A DNA stretch of 64,000 nucleotides from Clostridia bacterium. GTDB taxonomy: Bacteria > Bacillota > Clostridia > Oscillospirales > CAG-272. Position 1 is the first letter of the stretch, and every line of letters starts with the position of its first letter. Under the pieces are notes generated by a model. It was not told where the DNA came from, ran no database searches, and was given only the letters and a program-made list of their open reading frames with translations. The stretch spans positions 1 to 64,000 of the forward strand of contig JAFUQP010000037.1 in assembly GCA_017472305.1 (NCBI GenBank), read 5' to 3'. Positions 8,204 to 17,040 of the stretch are shown here, piece after piece. Made by a program: the position numbers and the translations under genes.

Positions 8204-9320
8204 CGGAATAGGGCTTTATATCCATCTGCCCTTTTGTGTAAGGAAGTGCGCCTACTGCGATTTCTGCTCCTTTGCAGGGGTTGACGGAAGTATTATTTCC
8301 GAGTACGCCGACGCTCTTGCTTCGGAGATTTTGAGCTACAGGGAAAGAGGCTTTAAGGTCGATACCGTTTTCTTTGGCGGCGGCACACCCTCGCTTCTCT
8401 CGCCCGAGGATTTTCGGAAAATTATGCGAGCTGTGCGGGAAAGCTTTTTGCTTTCTGACGAAGCGGAGATTACGCTTGAAGCAAATCCCAAGACTCTCGA
8501 CCGAAACAAGCTAGAGGCATTCGTTGCTTCGGGAGTTAACCGAATAAGCCTCGGACTTCAATCAATTCACGAAAACGAGCTGAAAACCTTAGGCAGAATT
8601 CATTCCTACTCGGAATTTCTCGAAACCTACAGACTGTGCCGCGAGGCGGGTATTGACAACGTCAACGTTGATTTGATGTACGGCTTGCCGGGGCAAACTG
8701 TCGAAAGCTTCAAGGAAACGCTTCGTGCAGTTATAGACCTTTCCCCAGAGCATATTTCGGTTTACGGACTGATACTCGAGGAAGGAACGCCTCTTTACGA
8801 GAAGCAGAGCACGCTCTCATTCCCGAGCGAGGACTGTGAGTATGAAATGTATCTTCTTGCAGACAGGCATCTCTCTCGGGCAGGCTACTGTCATTATGAG
8901 ATTTCAAACTACTCACGTGCAGGAAAAGAGTCGCGGCACAATCTCAAATACTGGAGATGCGAGGAGTATATCGGAGTCGGCGTTTCGGCGCATTCCTATC
9001 TTGACGGATACCGCTTTGGCAGAACGCAGTCCCTCACGGAATATCTTCGCGACAATCGGGAATACTTGAATAAGGAGTATATCGACCGCGACGGCGAGGC
9101 ACTCGAGAAAATTATGCTCGGCTTAAGGCTTCGCGAGGGTATATCGCTGAAAGAATATGAGGACCTGTTCGGCTTTGATTTGACAGAGAAGTACCGAGAG
9201 AAGCTTATTACCTTTGAAAAAATGGGTTATGCAAGGATTTTCTCCGGCAGACTTTCGCTCACTGCGGAGGGCTTTTACGTAAGTAATTATATTATTAATG
9301 AACTTACCGAAAGCACTTGA
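8190..9320 (+). CDS. hemW: Radical SAM family heme chaperone HemW
   Basis: The 376-residue radical SAM protein has the HemW signature [11 protein letters not shown] near residue 16, the GGGTPSLL motif and [13 protein letters not shown], with a C-terminal HemW-type winged helix. Family members bind heme and deliver it to respiratory proteins; they are not coproporphyrinogen oxidases despite similarity to HemN. The start is one of two consecutive ATGs (8190 or 8193) inside the end of lepA. The lepA-hemW pairing is common in Firmicutes. No heat-shock genes follow here. Confidence 0.9.
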   Translation: MMRADGIGLYIHLPFCVRKCAYCDFCSFAGVDGSIISEYADALASEILSYRERGFKVDTVFFGGGTPSLLSPEDFRKIMRAVRESFLLSDEAEITLEANPKTLDRNKLEAFVASGVNRISLGLQSIHENELKTLGRIHSYSEFLETYRLCREAGIDNVNVDLMYGLPGQTVESFKETLRAVIDLSPEHISVYGLILEEGTPLYEKQSTLSFPSEDCEYEMYLLADRHLSRAGYCHYEISNYSRAGKESRHNLKYWRCEEYIGVGVSAHSYLDGYRFGRTQSLTEYLRDNREYLNKEYIDRDGEALEKIMLGLRLREGISLKEYEDLFGFDLTEKYREKLITFEKMGYARIFSGRLSLTAEGFYVSNYIINELTEST

Positions 9321-9345
9321 CATTTTCTACTTAATAATGTAAAAT
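9317..9345 (+). promoter_or_regulatory. Promoter of the DUF1292 gene
   Basis: TTGACA (9317-9322), 17-base spacer, TAAAAT (9340-9345). The -35 box overlaps the stop region of hemW. Confidence 0.75.
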
Positions 9346-9380
9346 AAAATAAAATACAAAATCCGATTGGAGTATTCAAC

Positions 9381-9683
9381 ATGGCAGATATCGAAAAGAA
9401 CGTAAACGAAGAATTCGAGGAAGCACCCGTATTCACTCTCACCGATGAGGAAACCGGCGAGGAGATGGATTTCGAGCTTCTTGCGAAGGCAGAGCTTGAC
9501 GAAAAGCTTTATTTTGCACTTGTTCCCGCAGGTGACGAGGAGAGCGAGGAGTACGTTATCCTTCGCGTTACCGAGGACGGCGAGGACCTTATTCTCGAGA
9601 GCATTGAGGACGACGATGAGTTCGACAAGGTAGAGGAGTATTTCAACGACCTCTTCTTCTCCGAGGTTGACTACGACGCTTAA
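9381..9683 (+). CDS. DUF1292 family acidic protein
   Basis: This 100-residue, very acidic protein has the pattern TLTDEETGEEMDFELLAKAELDEKLYFALVP followed by EEYVILRV and a Glu/Asp-rich tail. DUF1292 (YrzB-like) proteins are widespread in Firmicutes and have no proven function. They often sit near alaS-ruvX genes, which are absent here. It has its own promoter and a 6S-like RNA gene follows. Confidence 0.85.
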   Translation: MADIEKNVNEEFEEAPVFTLTDEETGEEMDFELLAKAELDEKLYFALVPAGDEESEEYVILRVTEDGEDLILESIEDDDEFDKVEEYFNDLFFSEVDYDA

Positions 9684-9695
9684 TTAAAAATTTTA

Positions 9696-9915
9696 TCCTG
9701 CGTGGTGCGTGATATTGCGATATTTGAACCTACACACACTGCTAGGGAGTCCGGAACTTCCGTCTTCGGGATGCAGGCCTCCCGCCGAGGGCGCATTGCT
9801 TTGTGCTGCCCCCTCCAAGCGGACGTTGGAAGCGCAAAGAGACGGAGAGGACACCCACCTGGATATACCGGGTTAAACCTTTGCTTTACACGGCCAACGC
9901 GGGAGTCTACTTAGC
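9696..9915 (+). ncRNA. ssrS: 6S-like RNA
   Basis: Transcribed-looking but non-coding. The terminal stem pairs TCCTGCGT (9696-9703) with ACGCGGGA (9897-9904), followed by GTCTACTTAGC. Near the 5' end is GATATTTGAACC, a word typical of Firmicutes 6S RNAs, and the middle is a long, GC-rich, largely self-complementary region. Family members mimic open promoters and bind sigma-A RNA polymerase. A possible promoter is TTGACT (9667-9672) with an 18-base spacer and TTTTAT. A strong terminator follows. Boundaries are approximate, and the assignment rests on end-stem pairing and familiar 5' words. Confidence 0.75.
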
Positions 9916-9927
9916 TTTTTAATCGGC

Positions 9928-9964
9928 AAAAGAACGCACAGAAAAATCTGTGCGTTCTTTTCTT
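9928..9964 (+). terminator. Terminator of the 6S-like RNA
   Basis: Perfect stem AAAAGAACGCACAGA / TCTGTGCGTTCTTTT with a loop of four As, running into further Ts. Confidence 0.9.
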
Positions 9965-10082
9965 ATAGCATTTTCGCTTGTGCCTCGTCATATAATTTCA
10001 TAAGTAAGACTTGTGGTAGGCATATAGCTTTGACGGTTTGATTTCCTATCGACAGGTCAGCGCTTTGAAAGGTGGCAAGAAG

Positions 10083-12662
10083 ATGAAGAAAATTGAAGGA
10101 CTGACAAGCAGCGAGGTAATTCTCTCACACGAGAAATACGGCAAAAACGAGCTGAAAAGGGAAAAGTCAAAGGGCTTTTTCTCAAGATTTTTTGAAAATC
10201 TATCCGACCCTATAATAAGAATTCTTCTGATTGCCCTGACTTTGCAGGTGATTTTGACAATCGGCAATATTAACTACGTAGAAACGGTAGGGATTGTTGC
10301 CGCAATTCTTCTATCAACCACAGTTTCCACCCTCTCTGAGTACCGAAGCGAGCGCGCGTTTTTAGCGCTCGAGGCAGGGAGCATCGGTAAGGGGGTTCGG
10401 GCTCTGCGCGACGGGAAAATTACCGAAATATCTTCCGACGATATTGCCGTCGGCGACGTTATTTATCTCAATGCAGGTGAGAGAATCGAGGCGGACGGCA
10501 GAATTATTCTAGGCAAAATAAGCGTAGACCAGTCGGCACTGAACGGCGAGAGCGCCGAGTGCCACAAAAGCGAGGAAAACGACAATTCCTTTGAGCTGTC
10601 GAGCAAGAACCGCGTTTTCCGAGGCTCGGAAATTCTCGAGGGCACGGCGGTAATGAAGGTTGAGCGCGTTGGAGCCGAAACCTACTTCGGTATGGTAGCG
10701 CGCGACGTACAGACAGAAACGCGCGAGAGCCCGTTAAAAAGAAGACTTTCCACGCTTGCGACAGCGATAAGCAAAATCGGATACGTAATCGCTTTGGTCG
10801 TAGGATTTGTCTATCTTTTCTCTGCGATTGTTGTCGATAACGGCTTTGACAGTGAAAGAATTCTTCTTTCGCTTCGTGACTACAAGGCTCTTTTCGGGCT
10901 TCTTGTTCATACTCTTACACTTATGATTACCGTCGTCGTTGTAGCGGCTCCCGAGGGGTTGCCGATGATGATTACTGTCGTTCTGTCGGCGAATATGAAA
11001 AAAATGCTCTCCGACCAAATTCTTGTAAAAAAGCTTGTGGGAATCGAAACCGCAGGCTCAATGAATATCCTTTTTACCGACAAGACAGGAACCTTGACGG
11101 AGGGCAAGCCGACCTGTGATAAAATTATTACCGCCTCGGGAATATACAAAACGCTCGGCGCGCTGAAATCCACGGGCGAAATCTATTCATCTCTCCTTCT
11201 TTCGGCAAAATATAATACCGACGTTATCAAGGCGGGCGGGGGAGTTGGCGGCGGAAACGCAACCGACCGAGGAATATACGAGTTCTTTGAAGGTGAGGCG
11301 GCGCCCGAGGAGCGCGTAATTGCTAAAACCCCATTTTCAAGCGAGCTGAAATACTCCTCGGTAAGGCTTTCCTCAGGAGCTATGCTGATTAAGGGAGCTG
11401 CCGAGAGAATTCTGTCAGAGCTTCGTCTGGCAAAGACGTCAGGCGGCGGTGCTGCGGAGCTTGACCGCGAGTATTTTATGAAGGAATACAATACGGCGGT
11501 AAGACGGGGAGAGCGCGTAATCGCGGTTGCCGAGGAAAGCGGCGGTCAAAAAATGCTCGTCGGGCTTATTGTGATGAAGGATAAGCTTCGAAGAGATGCA
11601 ACAGCGGCAGTAAAAGCGGTTACCGATGCGGGAATTCAGACGGTAATGCTTACGGGTGACTCGAGAGAAACGGCGGTAGCAATTGCAACCGAGTGCGGAA
11701 TATTTGACGGAGGTCGCGGAGATATAGCGTTAAGCTCCGACGAGCTTGCGTCTATGACGGATAGCGAAATTAAGGCGATACTTCCGAAAATACGCGTGCT
11801 TGCGCGCTCGCTTCCGCAGGATAAAACCCGACTTGTCAGAATTTCGCAGGAGGAAAATCTCGTTGTGGGAATGACCGGCGACGGAATTAACGATGCGCCG
11901 TCCTTGAAGCTTGCCGACGTCGGCTTCAGTATGGGCTCGGGTACCGAGATTGCAAAGAGCGCCTCTGATATCGTCGTGCTTGACAACAGCTTTACCGCTA
12001 TAAGCAAAACCGTCCTCTACGGCAGAACTATATTCAAATCAATAAGAAAATTTATAACCTTCCAGCTGATAATGAACCTATGCGCCTCGGGTGTGTCGCT
12101 CTTTGGACAGCTCGTCGGTATAGAGTCGCCGATAACCATTATTCAGATGCTCTGGGTAAACATAATTATGGACACACTCGGCGGTCTTGCCTTTGCCGGT
12201 GAGCCGTCACTGTCATACTATATGAAGGAAAAGCCGATAGGGCGCGACGAGCCTATACTTTCCCGTTCGGTCTTATCCTCGGTTATATCACAGGGCGCGT
12301 ACACACTCATACTCTGCGTGGTGTTTCTCACCTCGCCGACTGTAAGACTGATTTACGGAGGACTCGAGCCGACCGCGGCGTTTTACACCGCCTTTTACGC
12401 GCTGTTTATCTTCTCGGGAATATTCAACTGCTTTGCCTCAAGGTGCGAGAGAGTATGGATACTTTCAAGCCTTGATAAAAACAAGCCGTTTATTCTGATT
12501 ATGTTGCTTATTTCGGCAATTCAGATAGCTATGATTTATTTCGGCGGCAGTGTATTCCGCTGTGTGCCGCTGACCTTCAAGGAGCTTTTCTTCGTGCTAA
12601 CGCTCGCCTTTACCGTGATACCCTTTGACACTGTCAGAAGGATTGTAAAAAAGCTTAAATAG
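10083..12662 (+). CDS. Calcium-translocating P-type ATPase (PMCA/SERCA-like)
   Basis: The 859-residue P2-type ATPase pumps cations out across the membrane. The A domain carries NGES in place of TGES (near residue 160). The transmembrane Ca-binding motif is PEGLP (near 294) and the phosphorylation site is DKTGTLTEG. The hinge MTGDGINDAPSLK is near 615, and there are cation-transport C-terminal helices from about 665. The start at 10083 is preferred over an upstream in-frame ATG because GAAAGGTGG precedes it. A Ca2+ substrate is the usual one for this clade but is inferred. Confidence 0.9.
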   Translation: MKKIEGLTSSEVILSHEKYGKNELKREKSKGFFSRFFENLSDPIIRILLIALTLQVILTIGNINYVETVGIVAAILLSTTVSTLSEYRSERAFLALEAGSIGKGVRALRDGKITEISSDDIAVGDVIYLNAGERIEADGRIILGKISVDQSALNGESAECHKSEENDNSFELSSKNRVFRGSEILEGTAVMKVERVGAETYFGMVARDVQTETRESPLKRRLSTLATAISKIGYVIALVVGFVYLFSAIVVDNGFDSERILLSLRDYKALFGLLVHTLTLMITVVVVAAPEGLPMMITVVLSANMKKMLSDQILVKKLVGIETAGSMNILFTDKTGTLTEGKPTCDKIITASGIYKTLGALKSTGEIYSSLLLSAKYNTDVIKAGGGVGGGNATDRGIYEFFEGEAAPEERVIAKTPFSSELKYSSVRLSSGAMLIKGAAERILSELRLAKTSGGGAAELDREYFMKEYNTAVRRGERVIAVAEESGGQKMLVGLIVMKDKLRRDATAAVKAVTDAGIQTVMLTGDSRETAVAIATECGIFDGGRGDIALSSDELASMTDSEIKAILPKIRVLARSLPQDKTRLVRISQEENLVVGMTGDGINDAPSLKLADVGFSMGSGTEIAKSASDIVVLDNSFTAISKTVLYGRTIFKSIRKFITFQLIMNLCASGVSLFGQLVGIESPITIIQMLWVNIIMDTLGGLAFAGEPSLSYYMKEKPIGRDEPILSRSVLSSVISQGAYTLILCVVFLTSPTVRLIYGGLEPTAAFYTAFYALFIFSGIFNCFASRCERVWILSSLDKNKPFILIMLLISAIQIAMIYFGGSVFRCVPLTFKELFFVLTLAFTVIPFDTVRRIVKKLK

Positions 12663-12758
12663 AGATTAAAAAAAGTAAAGAAAACCGAAAGCGGGTAAAC
12701 TCCGCCCTGAGGTGGCATGGCGTCCAAAAAACGAGGCAACTCGGGACGGTCAAAGCAT

Positions 12759-12823
12759 AAAAAACGGGAGCAATTCAGAATACAACCGAAAGGTAAGGGC
12801 TTTCGGGGTGTGAACTGCTCTCG
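12759..12823 (-). terminator. Terminator of ppa (minus strand)
   Basis: On the minus strand CGAGAGCAGTTCA pairs with TGAATTGCTCCCG and encloses a second stem, CCGAAAG/CTTTCGG; six Ts follow. It also faces the convergent ATPase gene. Confidence 0.75.
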
Positions 12824-12832
12824 CTTGTTATT

Positions 12833-13366
12833 TTACTTGCAGAAGGTTTCTATGTAGCTGTTGATGCCGCTTTCTATAATTTCCTTCGCTCTCTTTCTGG
12901 GGCTTACCTCATCTACTGCCGTGGTCTTGTTTTCAAGGTTCTTGTAAACCGTGAAGAAGTGACGCATCTCCTCAAAAATATGAGGCGGAACCTGGTCGAT
13001 GTCGGTTATGTGGTTGTAGTTTGGGTCGTTGAAGGGGATTGCGATAATCTTCTCGTCCTGCCTGCCGTTGTCAACCATAGATATAACGCCTATGGGGTAG
13101 GCTCTTACAAGCGTCATAGGCTCGATTGCCTCGGCGCAAAGAAGAAGCACGTCAAGCGGGTCACCGTCGTCACCGAAGGTACGGGGTATGAAGCCGTAGT
13201 TTGCGGGATAGTGGGTTGAGGTGTAGAGAATTCTGTCGAGCATAATAAAGCCGGTTTCCTTATCAAGCTCGTACTTTTTTCTGCTACCTTTGGTTATTTC
13301 TATAACACACATGAAGTCGTCAGAGGTAATTCTTTTCGGGGAGATATCGTGCCAGATGTTAGACAT
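12833..13366 (-). CDS. ppa: Inorganic diphosphatase (type I)
   Basis: This 177-residue soluble pyrophosphatase hydrolyses PPi to two phosphates and pulls biosynthetic reactions forward. The family signature DGDPLDVLLL is present. The substrate-binding ITKGSRKKYELDKETG precedes it, with YPANYGFIPRT between. The ATG at 13366 has GAAAGGA upstream; a longer in-frame extension to 13474 lacks a ribosome site and covers the leader. It is followed by a strong minus-strand terminator. Confidence 0.95.
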   Translation of the reverse strand: MSNIWHDISPKRITSDDFMCVIEITKGSRKKYELDKETGFIMLDRILYTSTHYPANYGFIPRTFGDDGDPLDVLLLCAEAIEPMTLVRAYPIGVISMVDNGRQDEKIIAIPFNDPNYNHITDIDQVPPHIFEEMRHFFTVYKNLENKTTAVDEVSPRKRAKEIIESGINSYIETFCK

Positions 13367-13458
13367 TGCTTTGTTCCTTTCGGGTATATAGTATCGTTTT
13401 TGTAAACAAAAGTTATTAAATTTGCGTGGTTTTCTATGCGTGGGTAGAATATCAGTGC

Positions 13459-14871
13459 TTAAATATCCGAGCACTTACTCTGCTTTCTTCTCATAGGGTT
13501 CCATCTGCCTGTCAGGTAGCAGACGAGAAATACAATAAAGAGAGAAAGGTTGTGTAAAATCATACAGGTCCAGGCGGATATGAGGTTGCCGTCGAGGATT
13601 ACGGTAGATACGAACGTGCCGACAATTCTTACAAGCCACATACCCAGTACGTTTGTTATGAAGGGGAGGGTAGTTTTTCCCATACCCTGCATCATTCCTT
13701 CGATTATTATCGACACTCCGTAGAATGGCTCGGACAGCGCGACGAGGCGCAGAACGGCTACCGCGAGAATGATAACCTCACCGTCACGGGTAAACAGCGA
13801 AACCATAGTCGGAGCAAGGGCAAACAGAAGTCCGCCCGAAAGACACATAAGTATAACCTCGATAAACAGCATCATTCGGGAAAGCTCACGGAGCCTTCCC
13901 TCGTCCTTTGCTCCAAGTGCACCGCCTGCAAGCGTTGCGGCGGCGGTCTGCATACCGTAGCCGGGTATATAGAATGCCGATTCAACGGTGTTGGCAATAG
14001 TGTGCGCGGCGGTTGATATATCGCCGAGCGAGTTTACCATAGCGGCAAAGGCAACGTAGCCAAGCGAGGTTGCAAAGCGTTGCATTGCGTTTGGGAAAGC
14101 AACCTTAAGGCAGGGCATAAGAATCGCCTTGTCGGGGCGCATAGAGCAGCCGAGGGGCGACACAAGCCTGTGACAAAGAAGTGCCAGGGTAATAAGAATA
14201 CCGCCGACAAAAAATGCAATAGCGCTTGCAGCTGCCGCACCGATAACACCCATTCCAAAGCCGAAAATCTTAATATCAAGTCCGAAAATATTTACTACTC
14301 TCGTTTCGTAAATAAAGAAGAAATTAAGTACGACGTTGACGGCGTTTACTGCAATTCCGACGAGCATAGGCGTTTTGGTATCTCCTGCCGCGCGCAGAAC
14401 CGTGCCGAAGATTATAGTCGCGCACCTTGCCAGCATAGGAATATAGAGTATAAAGAAATACTGTGAGGCAAGGGGGCGTATGCTCTCGTCAACCTGCATC
14501 CATACGGGAATTACCCCCGAGAGTGAAAGAGCGAGCGCGGTGAACACGATGCCGGATACCAGCACCGCGAGAGCTGCCTGTGAGCTGGCTTTTTTAGCCT
14601 TGTCAATCTGATTTGCGCCGATTGACTGCGATATAAAGGCCAGAAATCCTACGCCAAGTGCCGAAACCGTACTGCCGAGCAGCCAGTTGACAGTAGTTGT
14701 AGAGCCGACGGCGGCGGTAGCCTCGGTGCCGAGCGAGCCGACCATTGCGGTATCGATATACTGTACCGCCGTTTGCAAGAGCTGCTCAAGCATTGTAGGC
14801 CAGGCAAGGGCAAGTATTGTCGGCAGCATCTGCCACGGAAGTCCAAAGAGCGAGCGTTTCTTCCTTTCCAT
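13459..14871 (-). CDS. MATE family efflux transporter
   Basis: This 470-residue membrane protein has about 12 hydrophobic segments arranged as two MATE halves. Conserved patterns include MLEQLLQTAVQYIDTAMVGSLG near the N-terminus, and the second half opens with MRFATS-like helices. Family members exchange Na+ or H+ for organic cations or flavin-type substrates. The start lies two bases after the stop of the DUF3737 gene, so the two form a transcription unit. The ribosome site is weak, consistent with coupling. Substrate unknown. Confidence 0.92.
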   Translation of the reverse strand: MERKKRSLFGLPWQMLPTILALAWPTMLEQLLQTAVQYIDTAMVGSLGTEATAAVGSTTTVNWLLGSTVSALGVGFLAFISQSIGANQIDKAKKASSQAALAVLVSGIVFTALALSLSGVIPVWMQVDESIRPLASQYFFILYIPMLARCATIIFGTVLRAAGDTKTPMLVGIAVNAVNVVLNFFFIYETRVVNIFGLDIKIFGFGMGVIGAAAASAIAFFVGGILITLALLCHRLVSPLGCSMRPDKAILMPCLKVAFPNAMQRFATSLGYVAFAAMVNSLGDISTAAHTIANTVESAFYIPGYGMQTAAATLAGGALGAKDEGRLRELSRMMLFIEVILMCLSGGLLFALAPTMVSLFTRDGEVIILAVAVLRLVALSEPFYGVSIIIEGMMQGMGKTTLPFITNVLGMWLVRIVGTFVSTVILDGNLISAWTCMILHNLSLFIVFLVCYLTGRWNPMRRKQSKCSDI

Positions 14872-14872
14872 A

Positions 14873-15712
14873 CTATCTGAAGGCGGGGTAGAGAATTTCG
14901 CAGGCAGACTCGCCGTCGAGTATCAATTCTGTGGGCGAGGGCAGGGAAATTCTGCCGTGCTTTGGGTTTTTGATGCTTGTCGGACTGTTAAGAAGCGTTG
15001 CTTCAACCTCGGACAGCTCAAAGGAGAGGTCGCAGTCGGTCATCGTGCAGTTTATAAGCTTCAGTCCCTTGCAGTAGCATAGCGGCTGAGTGCCAATAAT
15101 TTCACAGTTCTCAAAGGTAACGTTCTCGGAGTACCAAGCGAGGTATTCTCCCTTGACGCGTGAGTTTCTGACAACAACGTTCCTTGCGTGCCAGAAGGCG
15201 TCCTTCGTGTCGAAATCGCAGCCGTCAAACGTAGCGTTTTCTATGTACTGGAATGAATATTTGCCCTTGAAGGTGAGATTTTCGGCTTTTATATTCTTTG
15301 AACGCAGCATACAGTATTCGCCCGATATTTCATCGCTGTCAAGCTCTATGCCGTCCGAGAACCAGAAAAGCTCCGCGGAGCTTATGAAGCTGTCACTGAC
15401 CTTTATGTTTTTGCACTCGCGCAGTGCCTTTATACCCTCGAGCCTTGAGCCTTTGATTTCAATACCGTCGGTGTACCAGAGTGCCGCGCGGCAAAGCTCG
15501 GTCATCTTACATTCCGTAAGAGTTACACCCGTGCAGTGCCATAGGGGGTAGCGTAAATTGAAATAGCAGTCCTCGGCATATATGTTTTTGCTTTCCTTAA
15601 GTGCGCTCTCTCCGTCGGCAGGGCCGTCGAAGGCAGTTGAGTAGAGCTCTATGCCGTCGCTCGAGTAAAGCGCGCGTTCTTCGTCGAATTTTTCGTTTCT
15701 TATTATTTTCAT
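14873..15712 (-). CDS. DUF3737 family beta-helix protein
   Basis: This 279-residue protein is built from repeats such as SDGIELYSTAF, KNIYAEDCYF, CTGVTLTECKM and NIKVSDSFI that recur about every 20 residues, as in right-handed beta-helix folds. It matches the DUF3737 pattern and has no signal peptide, so it is cytoplasmic. Function unknown. The start at 15712 follows GAGGCG; a longer reading to 15793 runs into the promoter region. It is cotranscribed with the downstream MATE exporter. A possible promoter is TTGCTT-16-TATAAT just upstream. Confidence 0.8.
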   Translation of the reverse strand: MKIIRNEKFDEERALYSSDGIELYSTAFDGPADGESALKESKNIYAEDCYFNLRYPLWHCTGVTLTECKMTELCRAALWYTDGIEIKGSRLEGIKALRECKNIKVSDSFISSAELFWFSDGIELDSDEISGEYCMLRSKNIKAENLTFKGKYSFQYIENATFDGCDFDTKDAFWHARNVVVRNSRVKGEYLAWYSENVTFENCEIIGTQPLCYCKGLKLINCTMTDCDLSFELSEVEATLLNSPTSIKNPKHGRISLPSPTELILDGESACEILYPAFR

Positions 15713-15832
15713 TTTGCGCCTCGAAATTATTCTTACATATATATTATACATAAATTTAAAATAAAAGCAATAGCACCAAATCAGAAAGTGCAAATATTTT
15801 TGAAAATAGGAAAGAAAACTCTGACAAACCTA

Positions 15833-15861
15833 TTGACAAACAGAACTAAAAGTGATAAAAT
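15833..15861 (+). promoter_or_regulatory. Promoter of tRNA-Thr
   Basis: TTGACA (15833-15838), 17-base spacer, TAAAAT (15856-15861), 16 bases before the mature tRNA. Confidence 0.85.
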
Positions 15862-15877
15862 ATTTAAGCGGTTGTTT

Positions 15878-15953
15878 GCTGGTGTGGCTCAGTTGGTAGA
15901 GCAGTTGATTCGTAATCAACAGGTCACCGGTTCGAGTCCGGTCACCAGCTCCA
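15878..15953 (+). tRNA. tRNA-Thr(CGT)
   Basis: Standard cloverleaf. The acceptor is GCTGGTG/CACCAGC, the anticodon stem GTTGA/TCAAC with loop TTCGTAA (anticodon CGT, reading ACG) and the T arm contains GGTTCGAGTCC. The discriminator T is followed by an encoded CCA. Confidence 0.97.
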
Positions 15954-15959
15954 TCGTAG

Positions 15960-15989
15960 GCACTTCCTCGGGAAGTGCTTTTATTTTTA
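15960..15989 (+). terminator. Terminator of tRNA-Thr
   Basis: Stem GCACTTCC / GGAAGTGC (15960-15967, 15971-15978) followed by a T-rich tract. It lies between the tRNA and rsmA, which begins 14 bases later, so rsmA depends on read-through or on a promoter I could not identify. Confidence 0.9.
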
Positions 15990-16003
15990 TGGGGAGTGGG
16001 CTT

Positions 16004-16858
16004 ATGGATTTATGTAATCTATCGGTAATAAAAAGCGTTATGGCTGATGCGGGCATCAGCTTCAGAAAGGAGTTCGGGCAGAACTTCTTGACCAACCGAA
16101 TTATTCCCGAGGATATCGCCGATAACTGTGCCGATAATCCCGAGAGCCTTATTATTGAAATAGGTCCGGGTATAGGGTGTCTTACGCAGGAGCTTGCGCT
16201 CCGATATAAGAAGGTAGTCGCGATTGAAATAGACAAGGGGCTTATCCCCGTGCTTGGTAAAACACTTGCGGAATATGATAACGTAACGGTAATAAACGCC
16301 GACGTAATGAAGGTGGACCTTGCCGAGCTTGTCAGGGAATACTCGGACGGTATGAGCGTGTCGGTTTGCGCCAATCTTCCTTACTACATAACCACACCTA
16401 TATTAATGCGACTTCTCGAGTCGGGCGTTAAATTTTCCTCGATAACCGTAATGGTGCAAAACGAGGTTGCCTCAAGGCTCTCCGCGAAGGCAGGCAGCAG
16501 CGACTACGGAGCAATTACGGCAGTGCTTGGCTACTACGGCAGTGTCAGAAGGCTCTTCAAGGTCAGCGCGGGCTCTTTTATACCCCAGCCGAAGGTTGAC
16601 AGCGCGGTGGTAAGAATAGACCTTTATCCCGAGCCGAAGTATTCACTTAAGGACGAGGCACTTTTCAGAAGCTTAATAAAAGCGGCGTTTGAGCAGAGAA
16701 GAAAGACGCTTATAAACGCGGTTTCCTCGAAAATTTCGGGTGTCACGAAGGAAAAGCTGATTTCGGCTCTTTGTGAGCTTGGCTTTGACGAAAGAATACG
16801 CGGAGAACGGCTTTCAACCGACGATTTTGCAAGCCTTGCAAATCTACTTGCCGAATAA
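16004..16858 (+). CDS. rsmA: 16S rRNA (adenine1518-N6/adenine1519-N6)-dimethyltransferase
   Basis: This 284-residue SAM-dependent methylase makes the m6,2A pair near the 3' end of 16S rRNA. Motifs: EFGQNFLTN at the N-terminus, EIGPGIGCLTQEL (SAM motif I), NLPYYITTPI (catalytic motif IV) and the C-terminal KAAFEQRRKTL helix. The start at 16004 is preferred over an ATG at 15989 because GGGGAGTGG lies directly upstream of it. It follows the tRNA-Thr terminator closely. Confidence 0.95.
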   Translation: MDLCNLSVIKSVMADAGISFRKEFGQNFLTNRIIPEDIADNCADNPESLIIEIGPGIGCLTQELALRYKKVVAIEIDKGLIPVLGKTLAEYDNVTVINADVMKVDLAELVREYSDGMSVSVCANLPYYITTPILMRLLESGVKFSSITVMVQNEVASRLSAKAGSSDYGAITAVLGYYGSVRRLFKVSAGSFIPQPKVDSAVVRIDLYPEPKYSLKDEALFRSLIKAAFEQRRKTLINAVSSKISGVTKEKLISALCELGFDERIRGERLSTDDFASLANLLAE

Positions 16859-16918
16859 ATTCTCACAAAAGCTCGATATTTGTAAATAACTATTGACAAA
16901 ATACGCCATAAATTAACA

Positions 16919-16974
16919 AAAAGCAGTGAACGAACGGACGAAAATCCAAACGGTCGCTGCTTTTCTATTTTTTG
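16919..16974. terminator. Convergent terminator between rsmA and glpK
   Basis: AAAAGCAGTGA pairs with TCGCTGCTTTT around a large loop, with As before and Ts after, so it can serve both strands. Confidence 0.65.
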
Positions 16975-17040
16975 CTTTTTATTTGTTTTTTATGATGTTA
17001 TCGGATTGATTTTTGTTGCTTATTTTATAATTTTCCGCTT

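Noticed and set aside
12717..12857. A 46-codon basic reading frame (MASKKRGNSGRSKHKKR...) with GAGGTGG just upstream
   Set aside because: It runs through the ppa terminator and into the end of ppa on the other strand. The ribosome site is almost touching the ATG, and I know no matching family.
16892..16920. A TTGACA in the rsmA-glpK gap that might start a small RNA
   Set aside because: No acceptable -10 box lies 16-18 bases downstream; the hairpin there is explained as a convergent terminator.
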